NCBI GenBank assembly: GCA_011322445.1
Contig: DRMV01000032.1
Coordinates: 115,398 to 179,397 of the forward strand
DNA from: Chloroflexota bacterium
GTDB taxonomy: Bacteria; Chloroflexota; Anaerolineae; Anaerolineales; DRMV01
Length of the DNA: 64,000 bases
Direction: 5' to 3'
The notes under the pieces are model-generated. The model saw nothing but the letters and a program-made list of their open reading frames with translations, did not search any database and was not told where the DNA came from. How positions within the stretch are numbered: the stretch's first letter is position 1; every line of letters starts with the position of its first letter. Of this stretch, positions 59,941 to 64,000 are shown piece by piece. Both the position numbers and the translations under genes were made by a program.

Positions 59941-62328
59941 TTATGGCTCGCCACGCAAGCCCTCCTCTTCCACGGCCAGGGGTTTTGCTCCCGCCTCCGC
60001 CACAAAAGCCACACCGTGCTGATGCAAAGCATCCAACACCAAATTGAGCCGCCGCCCGGCGCGGTAATCTTCCACCGCGATGACCCGCAACGCCCCCGCA
60101 ATCGCACCCCACCGCTCTACCGGCAGGAAGTCGTGCAAACGGTTGGGCGTTTCGTAGAAGAATTCGTGCCGAAAAACCGTGCGCTCGTCATCCAGATCAA
60201 CCGAAAGCGGGTAAATCTGGGCTTCCATCAAGTCCTGGAAGAAGTGCGTTCCCAAAGAAGGCTCAGAAGCCGGCCCAACCTTGTAGCCAGAGAGTTCAAC
60301 CAGCGCCCGCGCGTTGTGAATGTCGGCATAGCCGACATAAACGCCCAAATCGGGGTTCGAGGTGCCCCACCGCCCAGGCCCCACGCAAATGAACGTTTCT
60401 TCGGCCAAAAGGCTATTGAGTTTGCCAATGGCGCGCGTCAGCAGGCGGCGGTGCTCGACGCTTCGCAAGGCAAAATAGCCCTCCGGCGGCACGAAAACCA
60501 CATAACGGATGCCTTCCACCTGGCCATACGGCATCACGCTGTAGGTTTCCAGCACCACATCTTCAGGGCGCAAATTTTTGGGAATCGCCACCCGCTGGGC
60601 GCGGTAATGGCTCTGGGGACGGCACTGCAAAATGGTGATGTCCACCTCAGGGCGGGAAGCCCGCGGGTTGGCAACGTGCGCCGCAAATTCCAGGTCCACC
60701 GGCACGCCATAATGGCGTTCCAGCGTGGTGAGCATCGTGCGCATACGCTCGGCAAAGGGCGTGCGGCGCAGCCATTCGTCAAAAGTAATCACCACATCGC
60801 GCAGGCGGTCTTTGGGCACCCGCTGGGTGTGCAAGGGGGCAAGATAGCCCTGCTCATCCAACGAAGCAATCAATGGCAGTAACGGATAGCGCCCTTGCAG
60901 CACCTCGTGCACCTCAACCGTGCGGAAGTTGTTGGCTTCCAGGTCAATCAAATCGACGTAACGCTGCGAATAATAGCGGCGCGCCCTGGCAGAAGCGGTA
61001 GGCTGCAATTCCGGATGGCTCAGCGCCACCAGGCGAGGATAATCGTTCCCCACCCGGTCCACGGCTCGCGTGCCCAGCCCCCACACCAGCCGCACAAAGC
61101 CGTCTTCCTGCCGAATTTGCGCCGACCAGGGGAAAAGGTTGCGGCTGAAAGCCACCCCTGCCGCGTGGGGGAAGTAATAATGCCGGTAGGCTTCCCCTTC
61201 CACGACCTGCAAAAGCACGGCAATGCGCTCGTCGTAATCCACCAGCCCGCGCGCGCGCCGGTAGAGCAAGGGGTCGGGGCCCAAGCCGCTGGCATACACG
61301 CTGGCAATGGCCCGAATGAGCGCGTGCAGGTTTTCCTGCAAGGAACCCTGGTTGGGCAAAAAGTGGCTTTCGTATTTACCGGCAAAGGCGGTGCCGAAGT
61401 TATCTTCCAAAAGGCTGGAAGAGCGCACAATCAGGGGTTTATCGCCAACTTCCCGCAGCAGCTCCTCGAAACGCGCCCGAATATCGGGCGGGAAGTCGCC
61501 CTGCAGGTATTCCTGCCGCAACTGGGGGTACTCGGCCTGGATTTGCTCATCGGTTTTATATTTCTGCACCGCCCATTTCATCAGGTCGTTATGGGCCATG
61601 AAGGCATACATCACATCCGCACCGAGGAAGTAAGACTCGGGAATGCGAATGTGCGCCTTGAGTTCCTCATCGCCCACCGAAAGCAAAATGCGGTAGGCCA
61701 GCAACATACCGGCTGCCTTGCCACCGATTTTCCCCGGCCCGATTTTGCGGCGGCGAATGTAGTCCAGGTCTTCGACCCGCAGCCAGTGCTTCGCCAACCC
61801 CACATAGCCCAACTGGTCGCTAATCAGCGCCCGGATGAGCACCACCTTGATTTCCTGCAACCGCGCCTCGAAACGTGCGGCTTCTTCGGGCGGCATCTTT
61901 TCAATGGCAAAGGCCTCGTCAAAAAGCTGCGCCCGCGGAGCGAGTTCCAGATTGGTGCTCAGAATCTCTTCCTCGGCATCTGCGGTCGGGTTGCGCTCAT
62001 TCCGCACCTCCCGCAAAATGCGGTCAAACTCGCTGAAAGGCAAATGGTAAGCAAAATAAAAGTCGGTCAGGTAGGCGCGAGCCCATTGCAGGCGCTCTTC
62101 CCACACTTCAGCAGGCTCTTCCACAAACGGGTTGCGGATGCCTTCCCGCCGCTGAGATTCGATCGCCATCTCGCGCACTTTTTCCTCGAATTCCTTTTTG
62201 GAAACCACCCCCCGACGGAACAGTTCCTTCCGCATCCGCCGCCGCACCCGCTTGCTCAGAATGGGATATTGCAGCAAAATCTGGCGGATACGCCACAATG
62301 GATCGGTCGAAGCGAAAGGCATGGTCAT
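59941..62328 (-). CDS. PEP-synthase/PPDK ATP-grasp domain protein lacking the phosphohistidine domain
   Basis: This 795-residue protein has an ATP-grasp region like the PPDK_N domain: GPGKIGGKAAGMLLAYRIL (about residues 200-218), then LIVRSSSLLEDNFGTAFAGKYESHF (about 305-330, the Arg/Ser-Ser phosphate motif), and the terminal ILQCRPQS (about 575). The first 195 residues are helical and unfamiliar. After residue 580 there is no swivelling His domain or PEP/pyruvate barrel, but a novel C-terminal domain (PGRWGTSNPDLGVYVGYADIHNA). It may phosphorylate something using ATP without a phosphohistidine step. Function unknown. Confidence 0.8.
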   Translation of the reverse strand: MTMPFASTDPLWRIRQILLQYPILSKRVRRRMRKELFRRGVVSKKEFEEKVREMAIESQRREGIRNPFVEEPAEVWEERLQWARAYLTDFYFAYHLPFSEFDRILREVRNERNPTADAEEEILSTNLELAPRAQLFDEAFAIEKMPPEEAARFEARLQEIKVVLIRALISDQLGYVGLAKHWLRVEDLDYIRRRKIGPGKIGGKAAGMLLAYRILLSVGDEELKAHIRIPESYFLGADVMYAFMAHNDLMKWAVQKYKTDEQIQAEYPQLRQEYLQGDFPPDIRARFEELLREVGDKPLIVRSSSLLEDNFGTAFAGKYESHFLPNQGSLQENLHALIRAIASVYASGLGPDPLLYRRARGLVDYDERIAVLLQVVEGEAYRHYYFPHAAGVAFSRNLFPWSAQIRQEDGFVRLVWGLGTRAVDRVGNDYPRLVALSHPELQPTASARARRYYSQRYVDLIDLEANNFRTVEVHEVLQGRYPLLPLIASLDEQGYLAPLHTQRVPKDRLRDVVITFDEWLRRTPFAERMRTMLTTLERHYGVPVDLEFAAHVANPRASRPEVDITILQCRPQSHYRAQRVAIPKNLRPEDVVLETYSVMPYGQVEGIRYVVFVPPEGYFALRSVEHRRLLTRAIGKLNSLLAEETFICVGPGRWGTSNPDLGVYVGYADIHNARALVELSGYKVGPASEPSLGTHFFQDLMEAQIYPLSVDLDDERTVFRHEFFYETPNRLHDFLPVERWGAIAGALRVIAVEDYRAGRRLNLVLDALHQHGVAFVAEAGAKPLAVEEEGLRGEP

Positions 62329-62354
62329 AGCCCCAACCTCCTGAAACCACCTGC

Positions 62355-62390
62355 CGATAAAACAAACCTGACAGGGGAGGCCCTGTCAGG
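62355..62390 (-). terminator. Terminator after dnaN
   Basis: On the minus strand a 10-bp perfect stem (62390-62381 with 62376-62367) with a 4-base loop is followed by TTTGTTTTAT. It lies 27 bases after the dnaN stop. Confidence 0.75.
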
Positions 62391-62416
62391 TGTGGTGGTA
62401 AACCCCTTCATGCCGC

Positions 62417-63544
62417 TTACAGGTGCATTGGCATGATGATGTGGATGAAATCAGAAGCCCCCACCGGCTTCAGCACGCCCGGGCTGGCCGGTGCGGTCGT
62501 TTCCAACGCCACCTCTGGCGTGCGAATGGCCTCCAACGCCTCGCGCAAGAAGCGCACGTTGAAAGCAATCGTAATCGGTTCGCCTTCCACGGTGGCCGTC
62601 AGGGTGCTTTCGCTGGAGCCAGTGCTTTCCGAAGTCGCCGAAATGCGCAACTCGCCGGGCACTTCGCCCCCCGGCGTGATGGTGAGCCGGGTGCTTTGTG
62701 TGCCCTCGCGGGCAAAAATCTCGGCCTGCTTGCAGGCTTTCACAAACGCCGCGGTGGAAACCACCGTGCGGGTGGTGTAACGCTGGGGAATGATTTGCTC
62801 GTAGGGAGGGTATTCGCCTTCGATGAGCTGGGAAACCACCTCAACGTCGCTGCCCACCCGGAACACGACCTGCCCGCGCCCCGGCGGCGCGACCATCACC
62901 ACGGCTTCCTCATCATCACGAGCCGCGCGCGCCACTTCGTTGAGCGCCCGCGCGGGGACGATGAGGGAAAGGTCGGCCCCGCCGCCGTTTTGCACGCTCA
63001 GCTTACGCACCGAAAGGCGATAGCCATCGGAAGCCGCCGCGGTCAGCGTACCGCCTTCCACCTGCAGGAAAACGCCGGTCAGCACCGGGCGGGCGTCGTC
63101 GCTGGAGGCCGCAAAGCCCACCTGCTGCACCATCTCACGGAAATCGCCCACCGAAACCATTACCCCTTCATCCAGTTCCGGCGCAGGCAAGGGCGGGAAT
63201 TCATCGGCTTCAATGCAACGAATGTCGGTTTCGGAAGAGCCGCCATGCACATGCAAAGTGCGCCGGTCATCGTCGTAACTCAGCCGCAGCACATCTGCCG
63301 AGAGAATGCCGACCAAATCGGAAAAAGTGCGCGCCGGCACCGTGGTGGCACCTTCTTCCTCCACCTGGGCAGGCACCCACGCGGTGATAGCGAGTTCCAG
63401 GTCGGTGGCCGAAAGGCGTAAACGGTTCTCGTCGGTCGCCACCAACACGTTGCTCAACACCGGCAACGTGGTGCGGCTGGAAATGGCGCGCGCCACAGCC
63501 CGCAGCCCCTGCGCCAGATCTTCCCGCTTGACGATGACCTTCAT
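62417..63544 (-). CDS. dnaN: DNA polymerase III beta subunit (sliding clamp)
   Basis: This 375-residue ring-forming clamp tethers the replicative polymerase to DNA. The three-domain fold is intact: MKVIVKREDLAQGLRAVARAISSRTTLPVLSNVLV at the start, DEFPPLPAPELDEG near the middle of domain 1-2, QVGFAASSDDARPVLTGVFLQVEGG (about residues 140-165), then EGEYPPYEQIIPQRYTT, and the C-terminal PVGASDFIHIIMPMHL, which fits the terminal MPMRL-type motif. dnaA is not next to it; a divergent surface-protein gene is. A TATACT -10 is at 63594-63589. Confidence 0.97.
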   Translation of the reverse strand: MKVIVKREDLAQGLRAVARAISSRTTLPVLSNVLVATDENRLRLSATDLELAITAWVPAQVEEEGATTVPARTFSDLVGILSADVLRLSYDDDRRTLHVHGGSSETDIRCIEADEFPPLPAPELDEGVMVSVGDFREMVQQVGFAASSDDARPVLTGVFLQVEGGTLTAAASDGYRLSVRKLSVQNGGGADLSLIVPARALNEVARAARDDEEAVVMVAPPGRGQVVFRVGSDVEVVSQLIEGEYPPYEQIIPQRYTTRTVVSTAAFVKACKQAEIFAREGTQSTRLTITPGGEVPGELRISATSESTGSSESTLTATVEGEPITIAFNVRFLREALEAIRTPEVALETTAPASPGVLKPVGASDFIHIIMPMHL

Positions 63545-63625
63545 GGCTACCCTCCCAAAGCAGCGTGTTGTTTTCTTCTATTGAGGTAAGTATACCATGA
63601 GAGCCTCATTTCCAGGCGTTGGTGG

Positions 63626-63631
63626 TATCAT
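63626..63631 (+). promoter_or_regulatory. Candidate -10 for a leaderless short ORF
   Basis: TATCAT (63626-63631) ends 6 bases before the ATG at 63638. As at 42809, the spacing suggests that transcription starts at the ATG. No -35 is clear. Confidence 0.4.
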
Positions 63632-63637
63632 TACAAC

Positions 63638-63703
63638 ATGAACACCACGGCCGAACAGCCCGGCCAGACAGGGGCTGGCGCGCTTCTCCTCACCGAGCCA
63701 TGA
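63638..63703 (+). CDS. Candidate 21-codon leader ORF overlapping the next gene
   Basis: A short frame reads MNTTAEQPGQTGAGALLLTEP and ends in a TGA that overlaps the ATG of the downstream anchored protein (ATGA). That arrangement would permit translational coupling. It is too short for a recognised family and could be a chance frame in GC-rich DNA. Confidence 0.3.
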   Translation: MNTTAEQPGQTGAGALLLTEP

Positions 63704-64000
63704 ACGAGACTCCCTGGCGACTGCGGCTACGTTACGTCTTGCTATTGGTAATCGTGGCTACCGTGCCGTGCTATTGCATTGGCATCGCCGCGGCATTGAA
63801 CGCGCCACCCTCTGCGGCTACGGCCACGCCGCGCCCCACCCACACGGCCACAATCACACCTGCCCTCACGGCTTCTTCCACCCCCACGCCGGGGTACTAC
63901 TACCCCACCCCCGGCCCTTCCCCCACACCGCTGCCACCCACCGCGACCATCACACCCACCCTCACCCCCACGCTCACCCCAACCCCCACCCTCACCCCGA
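63700..64000 (+). CDS. N-terminus of a membrane-anchored Pro/Thr-rich protein (3' end outside window)
   Basis: About 100 codons are visible. They start METPW-like with NETPWRLRLRYVLLLVIVATVPCYCIGIAAALNAPP, a signal-anchor or signal peptide (hydrophobic about residues 11-32), followed by a low-complexity TPTPT/LTPTLTPTPT stretch of repeating Pro-Thr. Such linkers are common on Chloroflexota surface proteins and also occur in the C39 protein at 42821. The functional domain lies beyond the window. No complete frame is present, so identity is unknown. Confidence 0.7.
   Translation, partial: MNETPWRLRLRYVLLLVIVATVPCYCIGIAAALNAPPSAATATPRPTHTATITPALTASSTPTPGYYYPTPGPSPTPLPPTATITPTLTPTLTPTPTLTP

Noticed and set aside
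62329..62416. Hairpin after dnaN as a small RNA
   Set aside because: The stem followed by a T-rich tract is explained by a terminator for dnaN.

Overview
The window is a 64 kb stretch of a GC-rich bacterial chromosome, closely packed with genes. I see no rRNA, phage genes, transposase or CRISPR array. The gene content suggests a Chloroflexota bacterium of the Anaerolineae type: an unsplit 14-gene complex I operon, menaquinone genes, a glucosylglycerate pathway typical of thermophiles and stress-tolerant bacteria, Pro/Thr-rich anchored surface proteins, and huge GAF-domain histidine kinases. That assignment is inference; no rRNA gene is present to test it.

Layout. 1-2.6 kb (+): the end of an NAD(P)-binding epimerase-like gene, a GNAT-like protein and a family-4 glycosyltransferase, closed by a strong terminator. 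2.7-8.3 kb (-): a Cys-rich small membrane protein with an SPFH/band-7 protein; gap (GAPDH); a tRNA-Met with its own near-consensus promoter; and a TetR-menF-aroF set that diverges from menA (+, 8.5-9.4 kb) across a TetR-type palindrome. 9.4-14.2 kb (-): an operon of sppA, a menaquinone/ubiquinone methyltransferase and two tandem MutS-like ATPases. 14.4-16.1 kb (-): a pyrophosphatase-like/PH-like fusion protein preceded by a fluoride riboswitch that ends in an intrinsic terminator. 16.1-21.2 kb (+): a BMP-type (nucleoside) ABC importer. 21.2-28.2 kb (+): two glycosyltransferases, then a cluster expected to make and recycle glucosylglycerate (USP-GpgS fusion, GpgP-like phosphatase, GH13 phosphorylase). 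28.3-35.2 kb (-): an AhpD-like protein, a kinase-like pseudogene remnant, queA, and a FIST protein with a 1338-aa multi-GAF histidine kinase. 35.3-42.7 kb (-): a FAD oxidoreductase, a GIY-YIG nuclease flanked by palindromic repeats, an aminotransferase, an acyl-CoA synthetase, and a DUF35/thiolase pair. 42.8-44.9 kb (+): a C39-like peptidase-TPR protein and a methyltransferase. 45.0-59.7 kb (-): nuoA-N in canonical order behind a TTGACA-18-TATACT promoter. 59.9-63.5 kb (-): a PEP-synthase-like ATP-grasp protein and dnaN. The right edge (+) holds the start of a Pro/Thr-rich anchored protein.

How it fits together. MenF, AroF, MenA and the UbiE/MenG methyltransferase supply menaquinone, the likely electron acceptor of the Nuo complex encoded 40 kb away. 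The glucosylglycerate cluster and the USP domains point to osmotic or heat stress. The fluoride riboswitch controls a protein with a degenerate inorganic pyrophosphatase-like domain, a family that fluoride inhibits.

The points most worth a second look are the riboswitch-controlled PPase/PH fusion, the USP-GpgS/GpgP/GH13 cluster, the paired MutS-like ATPases whose Walker B Asp is replaced by Asn, the GIY-YIG gene bracketed by palindromic repeats, and the short-word repeats in many gene spacers.
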